NCBI GenBank assembly: GCA_016778985.1
Contig: JADHOM010000001.1
Span: forward strand, 109,613-173,612
DNA from: Alphaproteobacteria bacterium
GTDB taxonomy: Bacteria > Pseudomonadota > Alphaproteobacteria > Puniceispirillales > UBA1172
Reading direction: 5' to 3'
DNA: 64,000 bases
A program made the translations under genes and the position numbers. The notes under the pieces were generated by a model. It made no database searches. It worked only from the letters and a program-made list of their open reading frames with translations, and was not told the DNA's origin. Each line of letters opens with the position of its first letter. The first letter of the stretch is position 1. Of the stretch, positions 37,937-48,110 are shown piece by piece.

Positions 37937-38504
37937 AATATCGCCAACAAAACATGCCCCGATAAGGACATGTATCGTCACTGGCAATACCGATCAATCT
38001 GATCAGCTTATTCGATTTGTGGTGAGCCCGGACGGCGTCATTTTTCCTGATATTGGCCATAAATTAGATGGTCGGGGGGCATGGGTCATGGCATGTCGTG
38101 CGGTTCTGGAGCAAGCGATAAAATCAAAGCGCCTAGAAAAAGCATTGAAAGCCAGCGCGATTGTTCCTGATTTAATTGAATATGTTGATCAGCAACTGCT
38201 TTTTCGGGTTCAGCATATGCTGGGGATGGGCAGACGCGCTGGTGTCGTGATTGGCGGGGCGGGTAAAATTAGTGCCAGCAAAAGACTGGTAACAATGCTT
38301 TTGGCGGCAAGTGATGCTTCTGAACGTGAGGCTAAAACCCTAGCCGCCCAAGCCTATATCCATAAAGGATATATTACTGGCGAAGAATTGGGAAAAGTGT
38401 TCGGACGATCATCGCTCGCATTTGTGGCATGCCTTGAAGAATATGAAGGCTTTAAGGTGAGTTTAGATAGGGAATTATGCCGCTTGAAGGGCATAAGAGG
38501 GTAA
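37908..38504 (+). CDS. YlxR-family RNA-binding protein with L7Ae-like C-terminus
   Basis: The N-terminal half (PIRTCIVTGNTDQSDQLIRFVVSPDGVIFPDIGHKLDGRGAWVMA) is a YlxR/DUF448 domain, known from structures to resemble RNA-binding proteins. The C-terminal half (HMLGMGRRAGVVIGGAGKISASKRLVTMLLAASDASEREAKTLAAQA) looks like a ribosomal L7Ae/L30e fold. This two-part architecture is usual in alphaproteobacteria between nusA and infB. The ATG at 37908 lies inside the end of nusA; an in-frame GTG at 37917 is an alternative. Longer forms would run far into nusA and are unlikely. Confidence 0.88.
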   Translation: MSKVRSHLTKISPTKHAPIRTCIVTGNTDQSDQLIRFVVSPDGVIFPDIGHKLDGRGAWVMACRAVLEQAIKSKRLEKALKASAIVPDLIEYVDQQLLFRVQHMLGMGRRAGVVIGGAGKISASKRLVTMLLAASDASEREAKTLAAQAYIHKGYITGEELGKVFGRSSLAFVACLEEYEGFKVSLDRELCRLKGIRG

Positions 38505-38626
38505 AAGCAGGCTCGTGAAACATGTTTTTGGTGAGCAATCACTTGCCATCATGGGTGCTGGCGTTGTAAACCTTGGCAGAAGCACAATTGGTTGTTGCTC
38601 TGGTAGATTGAGAGGATCACAAGACA

Positions 38627-41146
38627 ATGAGTGGTCAAGATAAAAAGAAAACGCTTAGTTTGGGTGGCGGTAAGCTCTCCTTAGGGAGCGGCGCGGCTGG
38701 TGGTGCAGCATCAGCACGGTCAGGATCTTCACGCAGCAATGCTCGCCCTGTTCAGGTTGAGGTTGTTCGCAATAGAACTGCTGGCAGACGCTCGGCGGCG
38801 GCTAGCCCAACCCCAAAAGCAGCGCCCTCAGGTGCTGGTGCAACGGATACATCCAGTCTAACACAAGAAGAAAGAGTGGCGCGTAATCGGGCTTTGATTG
38901 AGGGCTTTAAGCCAAAGTCCCCGCCCCCGGTCTCAACGTCTAAAGCCAAGCCTGAACCAGAAACCCCGTCGGCAGAAAATGATCACTCTGCTGGACAGGC
39001 GATGAGCCGCCGCGAGCGCGAATTGATGGAGCTGCAGAAAATTGCAGAAGCCGAAGAGGCGCGCCGTGCCGAAGAGGCAAAACGTAATCCAAGCCCCGCT
39101 CAAAAGTTTAGCAAAGCCGCAGACACAGCAAATGTTGCTGACACCGCTGACGATAAAACAGGCGGCTTTAGCCGCCCTGCCGCGCGCAAGAAAGAACAGC
39201 CAGAAGCACCAAAGCGGACTATGGCTAAACGCGGCCAAGAACAAGAAAGACGGCGCGGTAAAATCACTATTTCCGAAGCCTTGGACGGTGAGGCAAGAAA
39301 TCGCCAACGGTCGCTTGCCTCTGTGCGGCGGGCACGCGAAAAAGAAAAGGCTAGATTGCGTGAGGCGCAACAACAGCCAAATGTCAAACAAAGCCGAGAT
39401 GTCATTATTCCGGATGCGATTACAGTCCAAGAATTGTCTAATCGGATGGCAGAACGTGCCGCTGATGTTGTCAAAGAGCTGATGAAGCTTGGCATTATGG
39501 CGACGGTGACGCAAACCATTGATGCCGAAACTGCTGAGTTGATCGTGCTTGAGTTTGGGCATAAGCCAAATCGTGTCTCAGAAGCAGATATTGATATTAC
39601 CGGTGATGAAGACGAAGATGATCCAGCCACGCTAAGACCGCGGCCACCTGTTGTTACCATTATGGGGCATGTCGATCACGGCAAAACATCCCTGCTTGAT
39701 GCGATTCGCAGCACTGATGTTGCGCTTGGTGAGTCTGGCGGGATTACCCAGCATATCGGCGCTTATCAAGTCAGAACCGCTGCTGATAATCGGATAACCT
39801 TTATTGATACTCCGGGTCATGAAGCTTTTACCGAAATGCGGATGCGCGGCGCCACTATCACAGATATCGTGATTTTGGTGGTGGCGGCTGATGATGGAGT
39901 TATGGAGCAAACGATTGAAGCGATCAGTCATGCTAAAGCCGCAGGATGCCCTGTTATTATCGCTGTCAATAAATGCGATAAACCCGAAGCTGACCCTCAG
40001 CGTGTTCGTAATGAATTATTAAAACATGAAATTGTGACCGAAGATTTTGGTGGTGATGTGCTATGCGTCGATGTTTCTGCCCATACCAAAGCGGGGCTAG
40101 ATAAATTAGAAGAAGCGATCATGCTTCAAGCCGAATTGCTTGAGCTTAAAGCCAATCCTGATCGGGCTGCCGAAGCCGCAGTTATTGAGGCCAAGGTTGA
40201 ACGCGGTAGAGGGTCAGTGGCATCAGTTTTAATTCTCAAAGGCACATTAGAAATTGGTCAGGTTTTTGTCGTTGGGGCAGAAACAGGCCGTGTCCGCGCT
40301 ATGGTTGATGACCGCGGCAACAACATTGAGATCGCCAAGCCCGGCGATGCTGTTGAAGTCTTGGGACTAAATGGAACACCAATGGCAGGTGATCGCTTAT
40401 CAGTTGTCGAGAATGAGGCACGGGCACGTGAAGTCTCCGAATATCGCCAGCGTGTTTTGCGGCAGAAAGAAGCAACTGCGGGTGCCAGAGGAACGGTTGA
40501 ACAAATGCTGTCAGCGATTGCCAGTGGTGAGGCGATGGAATTACCACTTGTCATCAAAACCGATGTTCATGGCTCACTCGAAGCGATTAAGGCGGCATTA
40601 AATAAAATATCAACAGACCAAGTGCAAGCCCGCATTCTTTCATCAGGCGTTGGCGCGATTAGCGAATCGGATATCAGCCTGGCGGCGGCGTCAAGCGGCA
40701 TTGTCCTCGCCTTTAATGTTCGGGCTAACCCGCAAGCCCGTATGCAAGCTAAACGTGACGCAGTTGAGATCAGATATCATTCTATTATCTATGAGCTGAT
40801 TGATGATGTTAAGGCGGCAATGAGCGGACTTCTATCCCCAGATCGTCAAGAAAACTTTATCGGCTATGCGGAGATTTTGGAGGTATTTAACATTACCAAA
40901 GTCGGCAAGATTGCAGGTTGTAAAGTGACCGAAGGGGTGATTAAACGGGGCTGTAAGGTTCGTTTATTGCGTGATAATGTTGTCGTCCATGAAGGAAGCC
41001 TGAAAACACTCAAACGCTTCAAAGATGAAGTCAAGGAAGTGCGTGAAGGTCAAGAATGCGGCATGGCATTTGAAAATTACAGCGATCTTGAAGCAGGCGA
41101 TATGATTGAATGTTTTGAGATTGAGGAAGTTGCAAGAACCCTCTAG
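38627..41146 (+). CDS. infB: Translation initiation factor IF-2
   Basis: IF-2 is the GTPase that places formyl-Met-tRNA on the 30S subunit and drives subunit joining. The 839-residue protein has a long, charged Ala/Arg/Lys/Glu-rich N-terminal region (1-260). An IF2 N-terminal module follows ([30 protein letters not shown]). The G domain comes next with [14 protein letters not shown] (about 346-359), [16 protein letters not shown] and NKCDKPEA, then domains II, III and the C-terminal fMet-tRNA-binding domain. The stretch [14 protein letters not shown] is the domain III start. A 122-base gap separates it from ylxR. Confidence 0.98.
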   Translation: MSGQDKKKTLSLGGGKLSLGSGAAGGAASARSGSSRSNARPVQVEVVRNRTAGRRSAAASPTPKAAPSGAGATDTSSLTQEERVARNRALIEGFKPKSPPPVSTSKAKPEPETPSAENDHSAGQAMSRRERELMELQKIAEAEEARRAEEAKRNPSPAQKFSKAADTANVADTADDKTGGFSRPAARKKEQPEAPKRTMAKRGQEQERRRGKITISEALDGEARNRQRSLASVRRAREKEKARLREAQQQPNVKQSRDVIIPDAITVQELSNRMAERAADVVKELMKLGIMATVTQTIDAETAELIVLEFGHKPNRVSEADIDITGDEDEDDPATLRPRPPVVTIMGHVDHGKTSLLDAIRSTDVALGESGGITQHIGAYQVRTAADNRITFIDTPGHEAFTEMRMRGATITDIVILVVAADDGVMEQTIEAISHAKAAGCPVIIAVNKCDKPEADPQRVRNELLKHEIVTEDFGGDVLCVDVSAHTKAGLDKLEEAIMLQAELLELKANPDRAAEAAVIEAKVERGRGSVASVLILKGTLEIGQVFVVGAETGRVRAMVDDRGNNIEIAKPGDAVEVLGLNGTPMAGDRLSVVENEARAREVSEYRQRVLRQKEATAGARGTVEQMLSAIASGEAMELPLVIKTDVHGSLEAIKAALNKISTDQVQARILSSGVGAISESDISLAAASSGIVLAFNVRANPQARMQAKRDAVEIRYHSIIYELIDDVKAAMSGLLSPDRQENFIGYAEILEVFNITKVGKIAGCKVTEGVIKRGCKVRLLRDNVVVHEGSLKTLKRFKDEVKEVREGQECGMAFENYSDLEAGDMIECFEIEEVARTL

Positions 41147-41152
41147 TTTTTA

Positions 41153-41168
41153 CCTCTATGTTTAGAGG
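41153..41168 (+). other. Small hairpin between infB and rbfA
   Basis: CCTCTA (41153-41158), a TGTT loop and TAGAGG (41163-41168) form a perfect short stem 24 bases before the rbfA ATG. There is no U-run, so a terminator is unlikely; it may be a processing or translational element. Confidence 0.45.
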
Positions 41169-41192
41169 AGTTAGGGTAAGAGGAGTGTCTGA

Positions 41193-41612
41193 ATGAGCCG
41201 CTCACCATCATCGACAAAAGGCATGAAATCGCAACGCCAGCTTAAGGTTGGTGAAGAGATTAGACATATTCTGTCAAATATTCTGATCCGTGGCGATTTA
41301 CATGATCCTGATTTAGAAGGGATATCGGTGATATTGTCCGAAGTCTCGATTAGCCCTGATTTTAGCAATGCCAGAGTATATTTTACTCCTCTTGGTGGCA
41401 CTAGCCCTGATCTGGTGAAAGCCGCTTTAACCCGAGTGACCCATGCGATGCAGCATGAATTATCCCGCAAACTGACCACTAGACGCTGCCCAAAGTTGAA
41501 ATTTGTGCAAGATACGAGTTTCGAGACGGCTGGTCGAGTCGCTCAGTTAATAGAAGAAAACCGGACCCCTGCTAACCACCCTGTTGAGCTGGATGAAGAA
41601 CAAGAAAAATAA
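41193..41612 (+). CDS. rbfA: Ribosome-binding factor A
   Basis: RbfA is a KH-fold protein that binds immature 30S subunits during 16S rRNA 5' end processing and cold adaptation. The 139-residue protein shows RQLKVGEEIRHILSNILIRGDLHDPDLEG, then SISPDFSNARVYFTPLGG and the RRCPKLKFVQDTSFETAGRVAQLIEE signature. AGAGGA precedes the ATG region. Its stop lies 20 bases inside truB, so the two genes are coupled. Confidence 0.95.
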   Translation: MSRSPSSTKGMKSQRQLKVGEEIRHILSNILIRGDLHDPDLEGISVILSEVSISPDFSNARVYFTPLGGTSPDLVKAALTRVTHAMQHELSRKLTTRRCPKLKFVQDTSFETAGRVAQLIEENRTPANHPVELDEEQEK

Positions 41613-42537
41613 AAATCCGATAACTGGTTGGCTCGCCCTTGATAAGCCTCTGGAGATGACGTCATCACAAGCAGTTGGAGCGTTGCGCCGAATATTTAAC
41701 CCTCTAAAAATTGGTCACGGCGGAACGCTCGACCCTCTGGCAAGCGGTATTTTGCCCATAGCTTTTGGTGAGGCGACAAAAACCGTACCCTATTTGATGG
41801 ATGCGACGAAGGATTATGCGTTTAGCATTACATGGGGAGCAGAAACCAGCACAGATGACAAAGAAGGTAATGTTACCCTAACCTCACCTTATCGGCCAGA
41901 TGCGGAAGCTATTCGCGCCATTTTGCCAGCATTTCGTGGGCGCATCATGCAAATACCGCCGAAGTTTTCGGCAATCAAGCTAGATGGCAAACGGGCTTAT
42001 GATCTGGCTAGACAAAACCAGGAGGTTGAGCTGCAATCACGGCCTGTTGATATCCATAGTTTTGAGCTTATTAGCCATGAAGGTGATATTAGCCATTTTC
42101 ATGCAACGACAGGAAAAGGCGCTTATATTCGCGCCCTTGGCAGAGATTTAGCACGTCATATGGGGGGTGCGGCGCATATTTCGGCTTTACGCCGGCTTCG
42201 GGTAGGGCCTTTTGATGAAAAGCGCGCGATTTCACTAGACTTTCTGCAAGATATCAAGGATAGTGCGTCGCTTATGAAGAGCTTGCTTCCACTGGAATCG
42301 GCGCTGGACGACATCCCGGGTCTTATTCTTAGTGATCATGAAGCAAAACGGCTGCAACACGGCCAACAGATTGATATCCCTATGGGGTCGGATGATAAGG
42401 CAGAAGATAAGGTGTTTCTCGGTATGTTTGAGGAAGTGCCAGTCGCCTTAATCCAAGCCAGTGATGGCAAGGGTCAACCGATTCGGGTGTTTAATCTGCT
42501 ACAACATGAAACCGATCCAGATATAGGAGATGGATGA
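41593..42537 (+). CDS. truB: tRNA pseudouridine(55) synthase TruB
   Basis: TruB makes pseudouridine 55 in the T loop of tRNAs. [22 protein letters not shown] opens the protein, and [23 protein letters not shown] (about 34-56) contains the catalytic aspartate in [28 protein letters not shown] and [17 protein letters not shown] are further family motifs. I use the ATG at 41593, inside the end of rbfA; a TTG three codons earlier is also open. The protein is 314 residues. Its stop overlaps the rpsO start region. Confidence 0.95.
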   Translation: MKNKKNKNPITGWLALDKPLEMTSSQAVGALRRIFNPLKIGHGGTLDPLASGILPIAFGEATKTVPYLMDATKDYAFSITWGAETSTDDKEGNVTLTSPYRPDAEAIRAILPAFRGRIMQIPPKFSAIKLDGKRAYDLARQNQEVELQSRPVDIHSFELISHEGDISHFHATTGKGAYIRALGRDLARHMGGAAHISALRRLRVGPFDEKRAISLDFLQDIKDSASLMKSLLPLESALDDIPGLILSDHEAKRLQHGQQIDIPMGSDDKAEDKVFLGMFEEVPVALIQASDGKGQPIRVFNLLQHETDPDIGDG

Positions 42538-42806
42538 TGTCGATTACAAAAAGCCGCAAGGCAGAACTGATTGCCGAGTTTGGCGGCACAGACAAAGACA
42601 GTGGAAATCCAGCGGTACAAGTTGCTATCTTGACCGAACGGATTGTCAATCTGACTGAACATATGAAAACCCACAAACATGATTTTGGCTCCCGCCGTGG
42701 TCTTTTGACGATGGTCGGTAAGCGCCGTCATTTGCTGGACTATATTAAGCGCAGAAATGATCAGGAATATGTTGATCTGATTAAGCGTCTTGGCTTGCGT
42801 CGTTAA
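42537..42806 (+). CDS. rpsO: 30S ribosomal protein S15
   Basis: S15 binds 16S rRNA early in 30S assembly. The chosen ATG at 42537 gives 89 residues, the exact usual length, and sits six bases after AGGAGA; an ATG at 42534 is too close to it. Signature stretches are [50 protein letters not shown]. It closes the rimP operon and is followed by a strong terminator. In E. coli S15 represses its own translation; no such structure was tested here. Confidence 0.98.
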   Translation: MSITKSRKAELIAEFGGTDKDSGNPAVQVAILTERIVNLTEHMKTHKHDFGSRRGLLTMVGKRRHLLDYIKRRNDQEYVDLIKRLGLRR

Positions 42807-42829
42807 TAGCCATAAGAGCAATTACCAGG

Positions 42830-42857
42830 AAACACCGCCTTTCGGCGGTGTTTTGCT
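42830..42857 (+). terminator. Rho-independent terminator after rpsO
   Basis: AAACACCGCC (42830-42839), loop TTTC, GGCGGTGTTT (42844-42853) followed by a T. The stem is perfect and GC-rich at its top. Confidence 0.88.
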
Positions 42858-42871
42858 TTGTGCGAGTTTCC

Positions 42872-42900
42872 TTGACATTATCCACAGGCTTCACTATCAA
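42872..42900 (+). promoter_or_regulatory. pnp promoter with DnaA box in its spacer
   Basis: TTGACA (42872-42877) and TATCAA (42895-42900) are 17 bases apart. A perfect DnaA box, TTATCCACA (42878-42886), lies directly after the -35 box. The predicted leader to the pnp ATG is about 245 bases. Confidence 0.55.
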
Positions 42901-42968
42901 CAGGAATACATTGATGAAACAAAGGAAACGGGCATTAGGATATGCTGATGCCGACGGGGAAAGCCCCC

Positions 42969-43018
42969 GGTGATGTCCATAGGTGATGCCCCCGGTGATA
43001 CCCAAAGGTGATGCCCAT
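42969..43018. repeat. Four 12-13-bp repeats in the pnp leader
   Basis: GGTGATG(T/C)CC-type units start at 42969, 42982, 42994 and 43007. The block is flanked by a direct repeat ACGGGGAAAGC at 42954-42964 and 43020-43030. The rest of the 299-base rpsO-pnp gap shows nothing else I can name. Confidence 0.75.
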
Positions 43019-43152
43019 AACGGGGAAAGCATAAAACCTCAGACATTAATCTGTCTGATCTTCCCATTCTCCCTAAATTTCATGAATGTTGATTGCAACC
43101 CGGTTCAGGCAATAAGGCCATGAAAACCGGATCTATGGAGATATAAATCAAC

Positions 43153-45252
43153 ATGTTTGAAGTATTCAAGAAAGACATCGAATGGGGTGGTACAACATTA
43201 TCCCTCGAAACTGGTAAGATTGCCAGACAAGCCGATGGTGCCGTCATGGCAACGCTTGGCGAGACGACAGTATTATGTACGGCGGTTGCCGCCTCTAGCC
43301 CAAAGCCGGGTCAGGACTTCTTTCCTTTAACCGTAAACTATCAGGAAAAAACATTTGCAGCTGGTAAAATCCCAGGCGGCTTTTTTAAGCGTGAAGGTCG
43401 GCCAAGTGAAAAAGAAACCTTGGTATCGCGGCTAATCGATCGGCCTATTCGCCCATTGTTTCCAGAAGGATTTAAATGCGATACGCAAGTCATCACAACG
43501 GTGCTGTCCTTCGATCTGGAAAATGACGCTGATATTATTGCCATGATTGGGGCTTCGGCGGCTTTGACCATATCAGGTATTCCGTTCTTTGGCCCTATCG
43601 CGGCGGCGCGCGTTGGCATGATTGACGGTGAGTATATCCTTAACCCAACCTTAGAGCAGGTTAAAGAAAGCAGCCTTGATCTGGTTGTTGCTGGCACTCG
43701 TGAAGGCGTGTTGATGGTCGAATCAGAAGCCAAAGAGCTTGATGAAGACACCATGCTTGGGGCAGTGACATTTGGTCATGATGCCATGCAGCCCGTGATT
43801 GATGCCATCATTTCATTAGCTGAAGTAGCGGCGAAAGACCCGCGTCCTCTGCCAGAAGAGCCTGCGGAAGCTGGTGACATTAAAAAGCAGTTCAAAGGGT
43901 TTGGTAAAGATTTAGCAAAAGCCTATCAGATTGCCGAAAAAACAAGTCGTCAGGCAGCTGTTGGTGAGATTAAAGCCAGTGCTATGGAAAAACTAGATGA
44001 CGATACCGATGCCGTGCTAGCTGGTAGCCTCTTCAAAAAACTAGAAGCGGATACGGTGCGCGGGGCTATTCTCAAAACCAGCAAGCGGATTGATGGCCGT
44101 GATCTATCAACAGTGCGTCCGATTGTGGCGGAGGTTGGCGTTCTGCCGCGGACACATGGCTCAGCGCTATTTACGCGCGGCGAAACACAGGCACTAGCAG
44201 TCGCTACGCTCGGCACAGGTCAAGATGAGCAGATTATTGACGCGCTTGAAGGTGAGTATCGTCAGAACTTTATGCTTCATTACAACTTCCCTCCATACTC
44301 TGTTGGTGAGGCTGGGCGTGTTGGATCACCCGGACGTCGTGAGATTGGTCATGGTAAGCTGGCATGGCGGGCGATTAAACCTGTGCTGCCACCAAAGGAT
44401 GAGTTTCCCTACACTGTGCGTGTCGTCTCTGAGGTGACAGAATCAAATGGCTCATCATCAATGGCAACCGTATGTGGCACATCGCTTGCCATGATGGATG
44501 CAGGCGTGCCGTTGCCGCGGCCAGTGGCGGGCATTGCTATGGGTTTGATCAAGGAAGGTGACGATTTTGCGGTACTTTCTGATATTCTTGGTGATGAAGA
44601 TCATCTTGGTGATATGGACTTTAAGGTCGCCGGAACATCTGATGGCATTACCGCGCTCCAGATGGATATCAAAATTACCTCAATCACACCTGACATTATG
44701 AAGCAAGCGCTAGCGCAAGCCAAAGATGGCAGGCTTCATATTCTGGGTGAGATGAATAAAGCGATTGGTCATGCGCGTGATGCCTTGGCGGATACAGCCC
44801 CAAAAATCACAACCATGTCTGTTCCTGTTGATAAGATCAGAGATATTATTGGCCCAGGCGGAAAGATGATCCGTGAGATTTGTGAAACGACAGGCGCTAA
44901 AATTGATATCGAAGATGATGGTACCGTAAAAATTGCGGCATCAGATACGGCATCTGGTGAAGCAGCTTACAAGCGTATTCACGATATTGTTGCTGAACCT
45001 GAGCTTAATGTCATTTATGACGGTAAAGTTGTGAAAACCGTTGATTTTGGCGCATTTGTCAATTTCATGGGTGCGCGTGACGGATTAGTTCATATTTCTG
45101 AGCTTCAAGAAGGTCGGACAGGCAAAACCACCGATGTTGTTGAAGAAGGCGATATGGTTAAGGTGAAAGTCATCGGTTTTGATGATCGCGGTAAGATTAA
45201 ACTGTCGATGAAGCGCGTTAATCAGGAAACTGGCGAAGATTTAGAATCTTAA
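43153..45252 (+). CDS. pnp: Polyribonucleotide nucleotidyltransferase (PNPase)
   Basis: PNPase is the trimeric phosphorolytic 3'-5' exoribonuclease of the RNA degradosome. The 699-residue protein has two RNase PH-like cores: the first starts with [30 protein letters not shown], and the second contains [23 protein letters not shown] and the catalytic region [24 protein letters not shown] domain follows ([27 protein letters not shown]), then an S1 domain ([30 protein letters not shown]). The order rpsO-pnp is classic. A strong terminator follows the gene. Confidence 0.98.
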   Translation: MFEVFKKDIEWGGTTLSLETGKIARQADGAVMATLGETTVLCTAVAASSPKPGQDFFPLTVNYQEKTFAAGKIPGGFFKREGRPSEKETLVSRLIDRPIRPLFPEGFKCDTQVITTVLSFDLENDADIIAMIGASAALTISGIPFFGPIAAARVGMIDGEYILNPTLEQVKESSLDLVVAGTREGVLMVESEAKELDEDTMLGAVTFGHDAMQPVIDAIISLAEVAAKDPRPLPEEPAEAGDIKKQFKGFGKDLAKAYQIAEKTSRQAAVGEIKASAMEKLDDDTDAVLAGSLFKKLEADTVRGAILKTSKRIDGRDLSTVRPIVAEVGVLPRTHGSALFTRGETQALAVATLGTGQDEQIIDALEGEYRQNFMLHYNFPPYSVGEAGRVGSPGRREIGHGKLAWRAIKPVLPPKDEFPYTVRVVSEVTESNGSSSMATVCGTSLAMMDAGVPLPRPVAGIAMGLIKEGDDFAVLSDILGDEDHLGDMDFKVAGTSDGITALQMDIKITSITPDIMKQALAQAKDGRLHILGEMNKAIGHARDALADTAPKITTMSVPVDKIRDIIGPGGKMIREICETTGAKIDIEDDGTVKIAASDTASGEAAYKRIHDIVAEPELNVIYDGKVVKTVDFGAFVNFMGARDGLVHISELQEGRTGKTTDVVEEGDMVKVKVIGFDDRGKIKLSMKRVNQETGEDLES

Positions 45253-45283
45253 TCTGTTTTCTCATTATCAGACAATAAAAACA

Positions 45284-45312
45284 AAAAACGGGGTATCATG
45301 CCCCGTTTTTTT
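45284..45312 (+). terminator. Terminator after pnp, likely bidirectional
   Basis: AAAAAACGGGG (45283-45293), a seven-base loop, CCCCG (45301-45305) and seven T. The A-rich left arm also gives a U-run on the minus strand, so it can serve the convergent fabI gene. Confidence 0.9.
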
Positions 45313-45360
45313 AATCTCTAATACACTTTAAACTCTAATATAAGCGCTCAGTTTGACGGT

Positions 45361-46149
45361 TTAATCAGCACTTGGTTGCGGAACGCCAATATGATTATAT
45401 CCGCCATCAACATAATGCACCTCACCGCTGACGCCTGACGATAAATCAGAGGCAAAATAAAGCCCTGATCGCCCCACTTCATCCATATCGGGGTTACGAT
45501 GGAGAGGAGCATTTTGCTCACTATGGCGATAGACATGTCGAGCTCCGCTAATCGTCGCCCCGGCTAGTGTCTTAACAGGGCCTGCAGAAATCGCATTAAC
45601 CCGAATATTATATTTGCCCAGATCAACAGCTAGATAGCGGACGGATGCTTCTAGCGCCGCCTTGGCAACGCCCATAACATTATAATTTGGCGTGATGCGG
45701 TTTGCCCCTAAATAAGTTAGCGTCATTATTGACCCGCCATTATCCTTCATAAAGGGAAGGCTGGCCCGCGCCAACTCAGTCAGCGAATAGCAGGATACCA
45801 TCATTGAGCTGGTAAAGTTCTCTCGCGAGGTGTTGAGATACGCCCCGCGCAATTCATTCTTATCAGCAAAGGCAATCGCATGAACGACAAAATCTATGCG
45901 ATCCCACGACTTAGCCAATGTATCCATTGCGGTATCAATACCGCCTTCGATGCTGACATCACATGGCAGGGTCAGATCAGCCCCCAAGCTTTCAGCAAGG
46001 GGATTAACCCGTTTTGCCAACATTTCATTTTGATAAGTCAGGGCTAGTGAGGCACCAGCTTTAGCGCAATGCTGAGCAATGCCGTAAGCAATGGAGTGGT
46101 CATTTGCCACCCCCATGATCAATCCACGTTTTCCAGCTAATAAAGTCAT
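45361..46149 (-). CDS. fabI: Enoyl-ACP reductase I (NADH)
   Basis: FabI reduces the enoyl-ACP double bond in the last step of fatty acid elongation. It is 262 residues long, the same as E. coli FabI, and the key residues fall at the same numbers: Tyr146 (LTYLG), Tyr156 and Lys163 in YNVMGVAK. The cofactor motif GVANDHSIAYGIAQ is at 13-26. Residue 93 is alanine in HAIAF, where E. coli has glycine, a common alphaproteobacterial form. It is the third gene of fabA-fabB-fabI on the minus strand. Confidence 0.97.
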   Translation of the reverse strand: MTLLAGKRGLIMGVANDHSIAYGIAQHCAKAGASLALTYQNEMLAKRVNPLAESLGADLTLPCDVSIEGGIDTAMDTLAKSWDRIDFVVHAIAFADKNELRGAYLNTSRENFTSSMMVSCYSLTELARASLPFMKDNGGSIMTLTYLGANRITPNYNVMGVAKAALEASVRYLAVDLGKYNIRVNAISAGPVKTLAGATISGARHVYRHSEQNAPLHRNPDMDEVGRSGLYFASDLSSGVSGEVHYVDGGYNHIGVPQPSAD

Positions 46150-46184
46150 ATTTTTCTCGTCTTAGTTATCCTACACAGAGGAGC

Positions 46185-47417
46185 TCAGTTATATCTTTTA
46201 ATGGCAAGGGTTGAGTTTGTGCCGCCAAAGCCAAAAGAATTACTGATGGCTAGATCAATCTGATGATCCATAGTCTTCGCAACAACAGGAATATCGCCAA
46301 TCCCTGGGTCAGGATCATCAAGGTTAGCATTGCCAGCAATAAAGCCATCTTTCATCATGATGAGTGTATAGATCGCCTCTTGGACGCCGGTGGCGCCAAG
46401 TGAGTGACCAGTTAATGATTTTGTCGAGGATATGTAAGGCAATTTGCCTGTGGGTTCAAACACTGTGCGGATAGCATCCAGCTCTTTGATATCGCCAACT
46501 GGCGTACTGGTGCCGTGCGTGTTGATATAATCAACAGATTGATCAAGCCCATTGCCATCAAATCCGGCTAAGGCCAGTTCCATGCACCGCACCGCGCCTT
46601 CGCCTGATGGGGCTACCATATCAAACCCGTCAGAATTAGCACCTGTTCCAACAATTTCACCATAAATTTTTGCGCCTCTGGCGAGCGCATGATCAAGGCT
46701 TTCCAAGACAACCATGCCGCCACCGCCAGCAATAATAAAGCCATCACGATTGCTATCATAAGGCCGTGATGCCGCCGTGGGATTGTCATTATATTCTGAC
46801 GACATAGCGCCCATAGCGTCAAATAGAACCGACAACGTCCAGTGCAATTCTTCACCACCGCCAGCAAAGATAATATCTTGCTGACCAAATCGGATCGCAT
46901 CGGCACCTGTGGAAATACAGTGGGCGCTAGTCGAACAGGCTGATGAGATAGAATAATTCAGCCCCTTAATTTGAAAAAATGTGGCGATACATGCCGATAT
47001 CGATGATGACATGCATCGTGGCACCATATAAGGGCCAATTCGCTTGGGGCCTTTCTCACGGGTTATATCGGCCGCCTGCATTAAATTATAGGTAGATGGG
47101 CCACCCGACCCAGCAATAAGACCAGACCTTGGGTGTGAGACTTCGTCAGGCGTCAGCCCAGCATCTTCAACTGCCTGCTGCATGGCCAGCACAGCATAGG
47201 CGGCGCCTTCACCCATGAAACGCATTTGCTTACGGTCAACATGATCTTCGAGGTTTATTTTTACCGTTCCGTGGACCTGGCTTCGGAAACCAAGTTCAGT
47301 GTATTCAGGTGCCGCAACAATGCCCGATTTTCCGTGGCGTAAAGATGCAGATACTTCGTCAACAGAAGTGCCAATAGATGAGGTAATTCCAATACCTGTT
47401 ATAACAACGCGACGCAT
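46185..47417 (-). CDS. fabB: 3-oxoacyl-ACP synthase I FabB
   Basis: FabB condenses malonyl-ACP with acyl-ACP and is the elongation enzyme needed for unsaturated fatty acids made by the FabA route. [16 protein letters not shown] opens the protein, [13 protein letters not shown] contains the active cysteine, and the two histidines lie in [11 protein letters not shown] and [12 protein letters not shown]. The chosen ATG at 47417 has AGGAA six bases upstream; an in-frame ATG at 47432 would add five residues. It lies 60 bases after fabA and before fabI. Confidence 0.96.
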   Translation of the reverse strand: MRRVVITGIGITSSIGTSVDEVSASLRHGKSGIVAAPEYTELGFRSQVHGTVKINLEDHVDRKQMRFMGEGAAYAVLAMQQAVEDAGLTPDEVSHPRSGLIAGSGGPSTYNLMQAADITREKGPKRIGPYMVPRCMSSSISACIATFFQIKGLNYSISSACSTSAHCISTGADAIRFGQQDIIFAGGGEELHWTLSVLFDAMGAMSSEYNDNPTAASRPYDSNRDGFIIAGGGGMVVLESLDHALARGAKIYGEIVGTGANSDGFDMVAPSGEGAVRCMELALAGFDGNGLDQSVDYINTHGTSTPVGDIKELDAIRTVFEPTGKLPYISSTKSLTGHSLGATGVQEAIYTLIMMKDGFIAGNANLDDPDPGIGDIPVVAKTMDHQIDLAISNSFGFGGTNSTLAIKRYN

Positions 47418-47477
47418 GATGCTTCCTAACAAGATGTTGAGTAAATATGAGTGTCCATATTTAGTTTATGCCGTAGT

Positions 47478-47984
47478 TTAAGATTTGAACAGACCAACAC
47501 GAATATCTTTGGCTGAAAAGATAGATACGCCATCACATAAGACTTCGCCATGGGCGATGCCCAAAACGAGCTTGCGCATGATAAGCCGTTCAATATCTAA
47601 CTTAAAGGTAAGTAATTTAGCATCTGGCTGAACTTGTCCGGTGAACTTTACTTCGCCAACAGATATCGCTCTGCCTCGGCCTTCGCCACCCATCCAGCCA
47701 AGAAAGAAGCCGACTAACTGCCATAATCCATCCATGCCAAGACAACCTGGCATCACGGGATCACCAACAAAATGACAGTCAAAAAACCAGCGATCAGGGG
47801 TAATCTCAAACTCAGCCTCAATCTCCCCCAAACCTTTTACGCCACCGTTATCATTGATTTTAGTAATGCGATCCATCATCAGCATTGGCGGCATTGGTAA
47901 TTGTGGGTTACCAGGGCCAAACATTTCACCTTTAGCGCATTGGATCAATTCATCATAGCTAAAATGGTTTTTCTTATCAGTCAT
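47478..47984 (-). CDS. fabA: 3-hydroxydecanoyl-ACP dehydratase/isomerase FabA
   Basis: FabA dehydrates 3-hydroxydecanoyl-ACP and isomerises the product to the cis-3 form, the branch point for anaerobic-type unsaturated fatty acid synthesis. The 168-residue hot-dog protein has the catalytic His71 in [24 protein letters not shown] and Asp85 in the same motif, one position off E. coli numbering. It is the first gene of fabA-fabB-fabI and is divergent from the Fur-family gene across 126 bases that contain a perfect palindrome. Confidence 0.97.
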   Translation of the reverse strand: MTDKKNHFSYDELIQCAKGEMFGPGNPQLPMPPMLMMDRITKINDNGGVKGLGEIEAEFEITPDRWFFDCHFVGDPVMPGCLGMDGLWQLVGFFLGWMGGEGRGRAISVGEVKFTGQVQPDAKLLTFKLDIERLIMRKLVLGIAHGEVLCDGVSIFSAKDIRVGLFKS

Positions 47985-48043
47985 TCATCTATCCATTTAA
48001 ATGTTTCTTCTTCACAATAGAGGAAGTGCGCATGGTTGTACAA

Positions 48044-48056
48044 ATGCAATTTGCAT
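48044..48056. promoter_or_regulatory. Perfect 13-bp palindrome between fabA and irr
   Basis: ATGCAA-T-TTGCAT lies four bases upstream of the predicted irr -35 box and about 60 bases from both start codons. TGCAA/TTGCA half-sites are reminiscent of alphaproteobacterial Fur/Mur sites, but this is from memory and unproven. Confidence 0.5.
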
Positions 48057-48059
48057 CAC

Positions 48060-48088
48060 TTGACTTTATTCCTGTCAATTTTTATGTA
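48060..48088 (+). promoter_or_regulatory. Possible irr promoter
   Basis: TTGACT (48060-48065), 17 bases, TATGTA (48083-48088). The -35 match is good, the -10 match moderate. Confidence 0.4.
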
Positions 48089-48110
48089 AAATGAAGATTA
48101 TGGTGATGTT

